From assembly GCA_021414045.1 (NCBI GenBank), contig JAIOPF010000039.1:1-13212 (forward strand): a stretch of 13,212 bases of DNA. The letters are read 5' to 3'. Below, in pieces: positions 7,301 through 13,212 of this stretch (the stretch's first letter is position 1; every line of letters starts with the position of its first letter). The notes beneath the pieces were generated by a model. It made no database searches. It was given only the letters and a program-made list of their open reading frames with translations, and was not told the origin of the DNA. Position numbers and translations under genes: made by a program. The DNA comes from Deltaproteobacteria bacterium. Lineage in GTDB: Bacteria; UBA10199; DSSB01.

Positions 7301-10300
7301 AGGGTTGGGATTCGCGTCGGCGGCTCTAGGCAAGGCTACTGGCGGCCCCATCTCTCCGAAGGAAAATTCCGGCGGCTTGGCGCTAGGATCCAAGGTCCCG
7401 TCCACCCGTAACGGAATCTTCAAATCCGCGGCCTCGCCGGGCGTCATTTCCATCGTGATGGCGCCTTCCTGAGGATCTCCTACGGCACCCCGCCTGGTTC
7501 TAACCTCGACGCGCACTCTGCCCTGCGGATCATTAGGAACTCGAGAGGCCGACACGGCCCGGCCCAAAATCATTGTCCCCATTTCGGTCCAACCTGGCGT
7601 CCAGCTGCGAACCGAATACGGTTTTCCGCTCACGACCACCGCAGTCACGCCATCGATGTTTTGCACTTTCGTCACCGTCAGAGGGATCACGGGTGCGGCA
7701 ACGACCGGCGCGGGAGCGACCGGCTTTGGAGCCGCCACCGGTTCCGGCGGCGCCCTAAACTGAAAGGTCGCGCCGTTGATGACGAAATATTGCCCGTCGC
7801 TGATCGCTTGATACTTGGGCATGCGTCCACCGAGGGTGTAGATGCCGTTGGTGCTGACTTTGTTGGGATCGCCCAAGGGTCCGTCGACGAGGTACCACTT
7901 ACCATCCGCCTGATTCCGGACAATGGTCGCGTGCACACCGGAAACGCTGGAATCGGTAAACTGAAGATCGCCCTGGCCGCGCCCGATGACAAACGGAGAT
8001 CCGTCGGCCTTGGGCATCACGGTCCTGGTTTCACCCACCGCCAGTTTTCCGGACACCGCTATGGCTGGCGGGGCGGATGCGGGCGGAGCCGCGGGTGGCG
8101 CATATCCCGTCGTGGTGCCGTCTGGCATCTGATATTGGATCCATGCCTCGGCGGGAGCCTTGAAGGGGATGATTTTTTCCCCGATCTGGAATAAATCACC
8201 GTCCTTCACGGGACGCCACATCCTACTGAGAGCGGGATCCTGCATCGACTCATGGAGTTGTTTCGGCGGATTCCCTTCGAAAGAATACCATTGCCCCTTG
8301 GGACCGCGCTGAAAAGTCAGCAAAGGAGGCGTCACCGGCCCCATGTATTGATCGACAACCGGATTGCCACCGCTGTCGGCCATGACTTGAAAATAAGTCT
8401 TCCCATCGCCCACGGGCAAGGGCGGATGGTTCGCCTGAGGAGCCGGACCGCCGGATTCCGCCCCACTCCTTGAAATCATGATTGGGAGGCCTATCATCAC
8501 CCCAAGGCCGGCCAAAACCGCCATCGTGACGCCTCCGGTGGCCAAAACATCGGTGAAAACGGAGGTGGCTTTATCGAGGGTGGATGCGTGAGCGATGGAG
8601 GGATCCGCCAACAGCAAGAGTCCCGCCAGAGTCGGCCCCAAGACCTTGACCGCCGTCGGAATCTTCAATGCATTCGCACCTTCTCCCGTCACCATGCCCG
8701 CATCGACCTTGGGAGCCTCGAGTGGCTTTCCGTCGGTGCCGGCCAATTGGATTTTTCCGTCGTCTCCCACTTTCAAGCGCACGCTGACCGGCGCGGCGTC
8801 GCCTTCGAAAGCCTTGCCATCGACAAGGACATTCTTGTCCTTGCCACGCGTGACATCGCTCAAGATAAACTGATTATTCTCGACGCGGAGCTTGCCGCCC
8901 TGCCCCAGGGCAATCCCGAGTTTGCGAGCTTCCGCCAAGGACATCGCTATTGGTTCGGTCCCGACGGCCGCTCCCTTCTTGCCAGGCATATCCATGCCAC
9001 GGAAGAAGACGTAGACCGTGTCTCCCAAGACGCTGGTGCGATCGGCGTCGACGGTGACGATTTTCCCGGCGATGGCCTTCTTGCCCGCCATCTTCGCTGG
9101 GTAGATAAGGCTGCCTCCTTCATTGGAGGTGGGAATATACAGAGCGTTCCCCGATCCGATGTCGCTGGGCTTGTCGTTGAGCAAAAGGATTTTATTCTCG
9201 GATACCGTCACAGGTACGCCCGGTTCGCCAAGCGGCAAACCAAAACGCGCGGCCTCTTCCTTGCTCATCGTGAAGCTTCGCTGTTCCACGACTTCCGGCT
9301 TGCCAATACCAAAGGCGAGATTGGTGGGATCCGCGTTGGGATCGGCTGGATCGAAGACGTCGACCCGTACCGTCACCTTATTGGGATCGTCCTTGGATAC
9401 CTCGACAGAGGTCGGCTTGCCGAAGGAACGCAAGGCGCCGGAATCCTTCGTCGGGTCGAAGAGACCCAAATCTTGGATCCGCGTCTCCTGCCCATGTCCG
9501 TCCTGGACGATGGCCACGGGTTTGTCTTTCGGCGCGGCGTCGGCGGCGAGGTCAAGCTTGGGCTGAGGCAACGTCTTCACGTCCTGCAGCAAATATTCCT
9601 GCCGTGGAACTTCGGCGATCTCATCGCCGGCCTTGTTTAATTTAATTCCAAGGCGGCCGGCCTCTTCCTTCGACACGGAAATCATCGTCGTCGCCTTCTT
9701 CGTTCCGGTTATCGGATCGAAAGCCTCGACAGTAAGATGCACCGAATCTCCGACCACTTCGGAATCCGCCTTGGAAATGGTTCCGATGGTACCATCAATA
9801 ACGCCACCTGCTTTCAAATCGCGCTTCTCGAAGGGCCGAATCGTCGTGGTCTTCCCATCCTGCTCGATTCTCACCGGGTTATCCCGACTAGCGGGCGGAG
9901 GCGCGGAGGGGCCTTTGGTTCCGCCCCAAAATTTGCGGACCATGGGGATGCCGATCAAAGTGCCAATGCCCAAAACCATCAGCGCTTCAACGGGACCGAT
10001 ATGCAGGCTGCTTTGAATTTGCTGAAGGGGTCCTTCCGCGGCCCGAGCCGTTTCGGGCGAGAATAGCGCAAGCAGGCCCAGCACGACACCGCTCCCGGTG
10101 GCGAAGGACTTCGTCACGTCGCCGCTGGGAGGAATGCTGCTGGGAGGCCCGTCTTCGTAAAGGGGCTTCACGAAACCCTCGAGATCCGAAGGCTTCATGC
10201 CCTTGCCGTAATCCAAGGGACCTCGCAAGGCGGCGTCGAGCAAGACGAGGCGCTGCAGGGCGTCCTTGTATTCCGGGCTTTCCTTGTCACCCTTGAGAAC

Positions 10301-13212
10301 CGTCTCGCGATCGGCCTTAAGCTTGGCGGCGAGGCTGGGATTGGATTCGCTGATTCCCTTTTCGATGCCCTCCATCGGTGCCAAAACGACTTTCGGATTG
10401 GCATCCGGGACGTCCAGCTTAGCGACCAAACCTTCGGGATCGGTATCCGCAGCGCGCTTAAAGCCGGAATCGACTTTTCGCTTGGGGAAAGGAATGACGT
10501 CGGCTCCCTTTCCTCCGTTCGAAGCGGGGGCTCCTGAATCGGGTTTCTCATATATATCATTCGTCGCCTTGGCGAATTCGGCGAGGCTTTTATCACTCAT
10601 GAGTCCGACGGAATCGCGGAATCGCGGATCCTCATGACTGAGCTTCAACATGTCGCCTAAACGATTGGCGGCGGATTTGTATTCCGCGGAATCCCTCGGC
10701 GCCGTTTCGAGGGTCTTAAGATCGGCCGAGATCTTATCGCGCAAGGCCTGATTGCCGTTTTCGCCAAGCCGCTGCGCCGCCAAGTTGATTTCCCCAGTAA
10801 TGTCGACGTCGGTGAATTCCGGTTGGCCGCCCTTGGGGGGATAGACGTGATCGAAAATATCCAGCTCGTATTCCGCCTTGCGGGCGATCCCGCCCACGTC
10901 CGGAGCCTTAGCCGCCTTGGGGATATTCACGCCGCTCAAATCGACGGATCCGCCTGGTCCAGAATACTTCTTCATCAAATCGACCATCTGATCCAAGCCG
11001 GATTGGAGTTCGGCTCGATTGGGCGCGTCCGCCGGCAACTCGGGAGCCTTTGGCATCTCGGGAGCTTTCTCGCCGGGTTCGAGATGGGTCGCCTTTGCCA
11101 AGTAGTCGGCGACGTCCTTGCGGAACTGCTTGATCGGGTCCATGACCGCGGGGGGCAGATCCTTGTTTTTATAGACGAGCTTGTGCTCGATTTCGCCCCA
11201 TTCATGCATCGCCGCCGTCTTGATCTGGATCTCGACCGGTTTGCCATCGATCTCCACCACGACGTGCAAGGCGCGGTAGCCGCTGGCGGGGTGACCGTCC
11301 ACCAGTCGATGGATGCCGTCTTTGTCCATCTTGGCGTCGATGAAGACCACGCCCTCTTCCTCGGCAATACCTTTGGCTTTCATCTCGTCGGGGGTCATCA
11401 CGTCGGCTTCGATTTCGCCATCTTTAGTGTAGGCTTCTCGAATCGTGTATTTTTGCTGAATCTTCGCGATGACGGCCTCGACATCCGCGTTGCTTTCCAC
11501 GACGATACGGGTCGCCGCGATATCGGTCAGGGGAGAGGCATCCTGCCATCCGCGGCGAACGAGCTTGGGCGCGAGATCATCCGCGGCCTTCATTCGTCCC
11601 TTGGCGGGGAACTCCTTGCTGAGATGGAGGTCGGGATCGGCGCCAAGTTCCTTCAAGAAACCCATGACGTCCTCGAAAGCGGCCTGGTTATCCGCGACCA
11701 TTTTATCGGCCACGGCCTTCTGCGCTTCGCGATATTCCTTTGGAGTGATCTTGCCGGCTTTCAGGTCGCGAGCCGCCGCGGTGAAAGGCGTGTTTCCCTC
11801 GGCGAGATGATCGACCTCCTTTTGTAATTCGGGCGTCATCGTGTCGGAAACGCGGACTCCGGAAGGCGTCACGTCGCCGGGGCCCTTGGGTTTTCCGGGG
11901 CGGACGGTGTCTTTTTGATCGGGAGTGGGATCTTTCGGCTTGCCAGGACGAACGGTGGCCTTTTCATCAGCCGCGGGGTCCTTCGGCGCGGGCGCGCCGG
12001 GACGGACCGTCTGCTTCAAGTCGGCGTCCATCTTTTCGTTGGCAATCGCCACGGCCTCGTTTGGCGTTTTTCCATCCTTGATGGCGGCGTCAAAATGCCC
12101 CTTCGCCTGTTCCGCCAACTGGGCGGCCTCTTCCAAATTTTTGCCACGGCGCAAGGCATTGTTGTAGACGTCGGCTTCCAGACGAGTCCCCGCCTTTCGC
12201 ACGGCGGGATCCACTTTCGCCGGCGGGGCCTCGACTCGCGGGCAATCCTTCATGACGCTGTCGATCAAGATCATCCCGGCGGCCTTCATGAATTTCGCAT
12301 CGCCGTCGAGACCGTATTCCTTGGCGAAGGCCTCCAGCGTGGCCTGGCGGTTATCCTTGAATTTCCCCTCCAGGACAGCGTCGCCTCCGGTGGGAAGCCC
12401 AGCGGCGTCCGCGCTAAGGATTTTACCGAGGTCCATCGCGAATTTCATGCGCTTGCCGGGTTCGACCTTGCCTTCGAAACTCTTCACCAATCGAAGCCCG
12501 TAACCTCTTTGCTTCTCCATGAAGCCTTGCAGCGCGGGATCGGATTCCGCGCTTTTCGCCGGGGCCTCGCCGAATCGGATTTCTCCCTCGCGCAGGTTGT
12601 CGACGACCAAGCGGCTGAGCAATTTCACGAAGGGGACGTTCTTCTCCAAACCATAGCGCTCAGCCAGGGCCCGGGCCTCCTTCATGCGCTGGCCAATTAA
12701 TTCCGTCCTCCCCTTTTCAGTGAGCCCGCGACCCGCCGAAGAGACATCCTTGAGTACGAGGGCATTCAGGTCCTTCATGAAGTCGGGATTTTGGTCCAAA
12801 CCGAAACTACCGGCCAACTCCTTGGCCAAAACCAATTGATCCTTGGCGAGATCGGCGCGCGAAGGCGTCGCCGTATCCGGACGCACGGGGTCCCCGACAC
12901 TTTGCACCATCAAGGTCGTATTGTCCTTTTTGAAGTGCGTCTTCATCTTGTCACGCGGCACGCCCTGGAACTCGAAGGGTTCGCTGCCCGAGTAAGTCAC
13001 CTGAACTCGACCAAGATCCTTGGCATCGCCCACGTTGCCCATCATGTCGAGTACCCTGCCCTCGTACATGCCCTTCCAACCCGCGGGAGGTTCCTCACCC
13101 GTGACCGCTTTGTAGGCTTGCCCGTAGGCATCGGCCGTCAGGACCATGTTCTCCTGGCCGCTCTTCTCCAACGTATCGGCCAATTTTTGGCGGATCAAAA
13201 CCTCGCGCATCA
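4289..13212 (-). CDS. Giant membrane-anchored multidomain protein: RelA/SpoT synthetase, FHA and PP2C phosphatase domains (5' end probably beyond window)
   Basis: One uninterrupted frame ends at TAA 4289-4291 and is still open at base 13212. The first in-window ATG is at 13210 (2973 codons; residue numbers count from it). The preceding codon is NTG, so the true start is probably outside. Domain order: helical repeats 120-325; TVRPG linker 401-441; RelA/SpoT-type nucleotide pyrophosphokinase 520-690; helical region 690-1030; transmembrane hairpin 1036-1092; three beta-type modules 1112-1460; second hairpin 1521-1579; degenerate FHA-like 1600-1690; FHA 1723-1820; two more beta-type modules 1836-2110; PP2C phosphatase 2125-2422; unrecognised domain 2455-2825; proline linker; FHA 2874-2973. 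FHA domains bind phospho-threonine and PP2C removes Ser/Thr phosphate, so phosphorylation signalling is likely. The RelA/SpoT domain suggests (p)ppGpp-like synthesis or pyrophosphate transfer to another substrate. Hairpin topology puts all soluble domains on one side, presumably cytoplasmic. Only two cysteines occur. I know no named family with this architecture. Confidence 0.95.
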   Translation of the reverse strand, partial: MREVLIRQKLADTLEKSGQENMVLTADAYGQAYKAVTGEEPPAGWKGMYEGRVLDMMGNVGDAKDLGRVQVTYSGSEPFEFQGVPRDKMKTHFKKDNTTLMVQSVGDPVRPDTATPSRADLAKDQLVLAKELAGSFGLDQNPDFMKDLNALVLKDVSSAGRGLTEKGRTELIGQRMKEARALAERYGLEKNVPFVKLLSRLVVDNLREGEIRFGEAPAKSAESDPALQGFMEKQRGYGLRLVKSFEGKVEPGKRMKFAMDLGKILSADAAGLPTGGDAVLEGKFKDNRQATLEAFAKEYGLDGDAKFMKAAGMILIDSVMKDCPRVEAPPAKVDPAVRKAGTRLEADVYNNALRRGKNLEEAAQLAEQAKGHFDAAIKDGKTPNEAVAIANEKMDADLKQTVRPGAPAPKDPAADEKATVRPGKPKDPTPDQKDTVRPGKPKGPGDVTPSGVRVSDTMTPELQKEVDHLAEGNTPFTAAARDLKAGKITPKEYREAQKAVADKMVADNQAAFEDVMGFLKELGADPDLHLSKEFPAKGRMKAADDLAPKLVRRGWQDASPLTDIAATRIVVESNADVEAVIAKIQQKYTIREAYTKDGEIEADVMTPDEMKAKGIAEEEGVVFIDAKMDKDGIHRLVDGHPASGYRALHVVVEIDGKPVEIQIKTAAMHEWGEIEHKLVYKNKDLPPAVMDPIKQFRKDVADYLAKATHLEPGEKAPEMPKAPELPADAPNRAELQSGLDQMVDLMKKYSGPGGSVDLSGVNIPKAAKAPDVGGIARKAEYELDIFDHVYPPKGGQPEFTDVDITGEINLAAQRLGENGNQALRDKISADLKTLETAPRDSAEYKSAANRLGDMLKLSHEDPRFRDSVGLMSDKSLAEFAKATNDIYEKPDSGAPASNGGKGADVIPFPKRKVDSGFKRAADTDPEGLVAKLDVPDANPKVVLAPMEGIEKGISESNPSLAAKLKADRETVLKGDKESPEYKDALQRLVLLDAALRGPLDYGKGMKPSDLEGFVKPLYEDGPPSSIPPSGDVTKSFATGSGVVLGLLALFSPETARAAEGPLQQIQSSLHIGPVEALMVLGIGTLIGIPMVRKFWGGTKGPSAPPPASRDNPVRIEQDGKTTTIRPFEKRDLKAGGVIDGTIGTISKADSEVVGDSVHLTVEAFDPITGTKKATTMISVSKEEAGRLGIKLNKAGDEIAEVPRQEYLLQDVKTLPQPKLDLAADAAPKDKPVAIVQDGHGQETRIQDLGLFDPTKDSGALRSFGKPTSVEVSKDDPNKVTVRVDVFDPADPNADPTNLAFGIGKPEVVEQRSFTMSKEEAARFGLPLGEPGVPVTVSENKILLLNDKPSDIGSGNALYIPTSNEGGSLIYPAKMAGKKAIAGKIVTVDADRTSVLGDTVYVFFRGMDMPGKKGAAVGTEPIAMSLAEARKLGIALGQGGKLRVENNQFILSDVTRGKDKNVLVDGKAFEGDAAPVSVRLKVGDDGKIQLAGTDGKPLEAPKVDAGMVTGEGANALKIPTAVKVLGPTLAGLLLLADPSIAHASTLDKATSVFTDVLATGGVTMAVLAGLGVMIGLPIMISRSGAESGGPAPQANHPPLPVGDGKTYFQVMADSGGNPVVDQYMGPVTPPLLTFQRGPKGQWYSFEGNPPKQLHESMQDPALSRMWRPVKDGDLFQIGEKIIPFKAPAEAWIQYQMPDGTTTGYAPPAAPPASAPPAIAVSGKLAVGETRTVMPKADGSPFVIGRGQGDLQFTDSSVSGVHATIVRNQADGKWYLVDGPLGDPNKVSTNGIYTLGGRMPKYQAISDGQYFVINGATFQFRAPPEPVAAPKPVAPAPVVAAPVIPLTVTKVQNIDGVTAVVVSGKPYSVRSWTPGWTEMGTMILGRAVSASRVPNDPQGRVRVEVRTRRGAVGDPQEGAITMEMTPGEAADLKIPLRVDGTLDPSAKPPEFSFGEMGPPVALPRAADANPNPVVIRPPAPPPPPPAKGLVEAKDGAGNGYELEPASLGVRMDANKPMGTVLRLEPLPGNSGGKLFLVVEVRSNLRPDADVKTVSFSVTPEEAAKLGLKMDAKGKLAADSNLNLKVKMLEAPLPDIRPLVPGEVQGIWAENKPDAPRRGEVRKDKPTVEYGTAAGKTHEGIGYKDKNEDAVVQGPNWALVLDGMGGHMGGDKASQIASEATAKYLQTHLPSSDPKETLRQALIYGGDAVNATPYGKQGAGAVGVAHLVIKNPDGTYKAVIAHVGDAGAMVVGKDGKIKYRSKDQSLVQAMADSKGVVRDPNNETAELEMRVDPQANVVLGTIGAGHKASPVVEEIPLEPGDRIVMFSDGVSDGTSTKTLARMVTEGKSAQEIQNAIFDSVLTKMADFEDAKNEGMKSGKRLPVTMMNGDTAYIDKRGDIYDSLKDGKLIDHYKADNMTVHVYVHEPASEGGSPGPKGGPDVLGKKAPPPLPAAAKKGTNTVVLKPGSDINYKVIPSENLITPSEMNGLEALNKRPHVAEILHDPNLKPVTKVKVGDQTFYLSRVIETVDEEGNVRPHVLALVPVQENGTTVLKRRFFYKSNSDGGWRASPYMLGGHYAKGVGKHYTQETQPIPELNEQFQILENAGSGVPKVRLKDEDFARYIDAGSPVLDQAAVGTMLGGFKKEIIFPANVGMTDIGGIQPGQAFKAGAYGGASDPAVIPRLANLRYPDGFIPDFKQAPSKTYQENHTLLKTITCREYQGGFLVEKGTGRKRPVIWTMAEDAQGRTWVKSIRYTDSKVNSYGVYDEVIDSGIITSKPLEYAQQSYKLPQQYRPDFDGQYVDITPALNMLKPIREYRQSRGMENPEIPKGMALVPPPPPPVVGPPRVLVSKPLPGFVINSGGANVELKSPVKGLSASQGKWVYQMPSDTSQAFLGRDAFLAQPGTDMVSTKHVRIFRADGTTFIEDSVSSNGTQVIRDGKVSWASRGKGDLMKSIFPLRPGDKIVMGGVEVLFNPS
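4292..4591 (-). other. C-terminal canonical FHA domain (residues ~2874-2973)
   Basis: The FHA signature is complete: LGRD with R2893, STKH with S2906 and H2909, then SSNGT with N2928, followed by a final PGDKIVMGGVEVLF strand pair. These residues form the phospho-threonine pocket in known FHA domains. The protein ends four residues after this strand, so the domain is its natural C-terminus. It lies after a proline-rich linker (about 2830-2842). Confidence 0.92.
4736..5848 (-). other. Unrecognised domain of about 370 residues (residues ~2455-2825)
   Basis: This well-folded-looking, mixed alpha/beta region is rich in aromatic residues. It contains GGHYAKG and KHYTQE (H2581), RRFFYKSNSDGGWRASPY, and a TITCREYQGGFLVEKG segment with one of the protein's two cysteines. 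Near its end lie YVDITPALNMLKPIREY and a charged tail. It lies between the PP2C domain and the last FHA domain. I do not recognise the family and assign no function. Confidence 0.6.
5945..6838 (-). other. PP2C-family Ser/Thr phosphatase domain (residues ~2125-2422)
   Basis: All main PP2C motifs are present in order: KNEDA with D2146, DGMGGHMGG with D2159, a GAGAVG strand, AHVGDAGAMVV, KDQSLV (the usual DHSLV position), GDRIVMFSDG with D2325, and DNMTVHV with D2412. The four aspartates are the expected Mn/Mg ligands, so the enzyme should be active. The stretch from SDG to DN is 87 residues, about twice what I expect for a compact bacterial PP2C. It includes a lysine-, aspartate- and glycine-rich insertion at about 2355-2405. 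Bacterial relatives such as PstP/Stp1 reverse Hanks-type kinases. Confidence 0.93.
6881..7705 (-). repeat. Two further copies of the EEAxxLGI beta-type module (protein repeat)
   Basis: Copies of the same signature occur as TPGEAADLKI (E1926) and TPEEAAKLGL (E2059), between the internal FHA domain and the PP2C domain. Both follow strands of alternating valine and charged residues. A proline-rich linker (about 1970-1980, several consecutive prolines) separates them. Confidence 0.55.
7751..8044 (-). other. Internal canonical FHA domain (residues ~1723-1820)
   Basis: VIGRG with R1744, SVSGVH with S1757 and H1760, a WYLVDG strand, STNG with N1788, and a closing DGQYFVINGATFQF pair make a full FHA signature. 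This is a second phospho-threonine reader in the same chain. Proline- and alanine-rich linkers flank it on both sides. Confidence 0.9.
8141..8413 (-). other. Degenerate FHA-like domain (residues ~1600-1690)
   Basis: The stretch LLTFQRGPKGQWYSFEG lines up with the HATIVRNQADGKWYLVDG strand of the next FHA domain, and DGDLFQIGEKIIPF lines up with its closing DGQYFVINGATFQF. The GR, SxxH and SNG pocket residues are absent. It is probably a duplicated FHA fold that no longer binds phosphopeptide. Assignment rests on these short matches only. Confidence 0.5.
8474..8650 (-). other. Transmembrane hairpin 2 (residues ~1521-1579)
   Basis: Hydrophobic segments at about 1523-1541 and 1557-1577 have the same plan as hairpin 1: a GLLLLADPSIAHAS first segment ending in AxA, a polar loop, then a glycine-rich second helix ending in MIGLPIM (hairpin 1 has LIGIPMV). 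The similarity suggests duplication of the anchor. Confidence 0.75.
8831..9877 (-). repeat. Three tandem beta-type modules with an EEAxxLGI signature (protein repeat)
   Basis: Each module has beta strands of the V-x-V-x-x-x-D type. These are followed by SKEEAGRLGI (E1183), SKEEAARFGL (E1319) or LAEARKLGI (E1427), then a turn with glycine and a closing strand ending near LLQDV, LLND or LSDV. The modules lie between the two transmembrane hairpins and are about 110-135 residues apart. Fold and ligand are unknown; strand-rich character is read by eye. Confidence 0.6.
9935..10105 (-). other. Transmembrane hairpin 1 (residues ~1036-1092)
   Basis: Hydrophobic segments at about 1039-1057 and 1072-1091 are separated by a short polar loop and followed by RKFW, a basic inner-side flank. 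The first segment ends in PETARAAEG, which resembles a signal-peptidase AxA site. Two passes would return the chain to the side it started on. Confidence 0.75.
11141..11653 (-). other. RelA/SpoT-type alarmone synthetase domain (residues ~520-690 of the giant protein)
   Basis: The sequence shows GRMK at 538-541 with K549 (ATP-pocket type G-R-x-K...K), DIAATR from D563, GYRALH at 644-649 and VEIQIKT with E660. An AMHEWGEIEHKLVYK stretch at 667-681 is very close to the MNxWAxxEHxLxYK signature of small alarmone synthetases. D563 and E660 correspond to the essential Asp and Glu of Rel synthetases, and Y645 to the guanine-stacking Tyr; the Tyr-to-Glu spacing of 15 is that of Rel enzymes. No HD hydrolase, TGS or ACT domain is visible. 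An insertion of roughly 35-40 residues lies between the Asp strand and the Tyr motif. The lysine usually four residues before the Tyr is P641. Product could be (p)ppGpp, (p)ppApp or tRNA pyrophosphorylation. Confidence 0.85.
11888..12010 (-). repeat. Proline-rich linker with three TVRPG repeats
   Basis: TVRPG occurs at residues 401-405, 419-423 and 435-439, each followed by a proline-, lysine- and aspartate-rich tail. Repeat length is 18 and then 16 residues. It forms a flexible linker between the N-terminal helical region and the RelA/SpoT domain. The DNA copies have diverged at synonymous positions, so the repeat is old or maintained at protein level. Confidence 0.7.
12236..12853 (-). repeat. 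N-terminal helical repeat region (residues ~120-325)
   Basis: Three related helix-turn-helix units share a pattern of ALAxxYGL, a polar loop, FMK/FVK and a hydrophobic helix: around SFGLDQNPDFMKDL (137), ERYGLEKNVPFVKLL (187) and KEYGLDGDAKFMKAA (300). The first two are 50 residues apart and the third 113. They are probably a protein-interaction scaffold. No named family recognised. Confidence 0.5.

Noticed and set aside
8588..9640. 350-codon open frame on the plus strand
   Set aside because: Antisense to hairpin 2 and the beta-type modules of the giant gene; no ribosome binding site or recognisable domain.
9935..10105. Hairpin 1 as a TrbC/VirB2-like pilin segment
   Set aside because: The pattern of hydrophobic segment, AxA and GPV-containing second helix is similar. 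However, it sits inside a giant chain, is repeated, and no type IV secretion genes are visible.
10823..11827. 334-codon open frame on the plus strand
   Set aside because: Antisense to the RelA/SpoT region; histidine-rich composition is what reverse reading of Asp/Val-rich coding produces.
11741..11842. HD-type hydrolase motif upstream of the RelA/SpoT domain (VDHLAEG)
   Set aside because: Only an isolated DH pair is present; the other metal-binding motifs of the Rel hydrolase are absent and the space is too short.

Overview
The window is bacterial, protein-dense and GC-rich. It holds only three genes and about 180 bases of non-coding DNA. I see no rRNA, tRNA, CRISPR array, insertion sequence or attachment site. 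Very large modular proteins with FHA and PP2C domains, together with paralogues sharing an N-terminal scaffold, suggest an uncultivated deltaproteobacterial-type lineage (for example a UBA10199- or Bdellovibrionota-like genome). That placement is a weak inference: no phylogenetic marker is present.

Layout. (1) Bases 1-1504, minus strand: a 501-codon reading frame that runs off the left edge. It is a paralogue of the next gene. (2) Bases 1505-1683: a divergent intergenic region with a ribosome binding site for each gene, a candidate promoter for the leftward gene, a 9-bp direct repeat and an 8-bp inverted repeat. (3) Bases 1684-4302, plus strand: an 872-residue protein with a helical, glycine-rich N-terminal half and a C-terminal HExxH zinc-peptidase-like motif. 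(4) Bases 4289-13212, minus strand: one open frame of more than 2970 codons, open at the right edge, whose 3' end overlaps gene 3 tail to tail by 14 bp.

The giant protein is the main item. In order it carries a helical repeat region, a proline-rich linker, a RelA/SpoT-type alarmone synthetase domain without the HD hydrolase, and a second helical region. Then come a transmembrane hairpin, three beta-type modules, a second similar hairpin, a degenerate FHA-like domain and a canonical FHA domain. The C-terminal part has two more beta-type modules, a PP2C Ser/Thr phosphatase, a domain of about 370 residues that I do not recognise, and a canonical C-terminal FHA domain. The two hairpins should place all soluble domains on one side of the membrane, most simply the cytoplasm.

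Together the domains suggest a membrane-tethered hub that reads phospho-threonine (FHA), removes phosphate (PP2C) and may make a pyrophosphorylated nucleotide (RelA/SpoT). A Ser/Thr kinase partner would be expected outside the window. The flanking paralogue pair may be protease or effector proteins of the same locus. That functional link rests only on adjacency and is not shown by the sequence.
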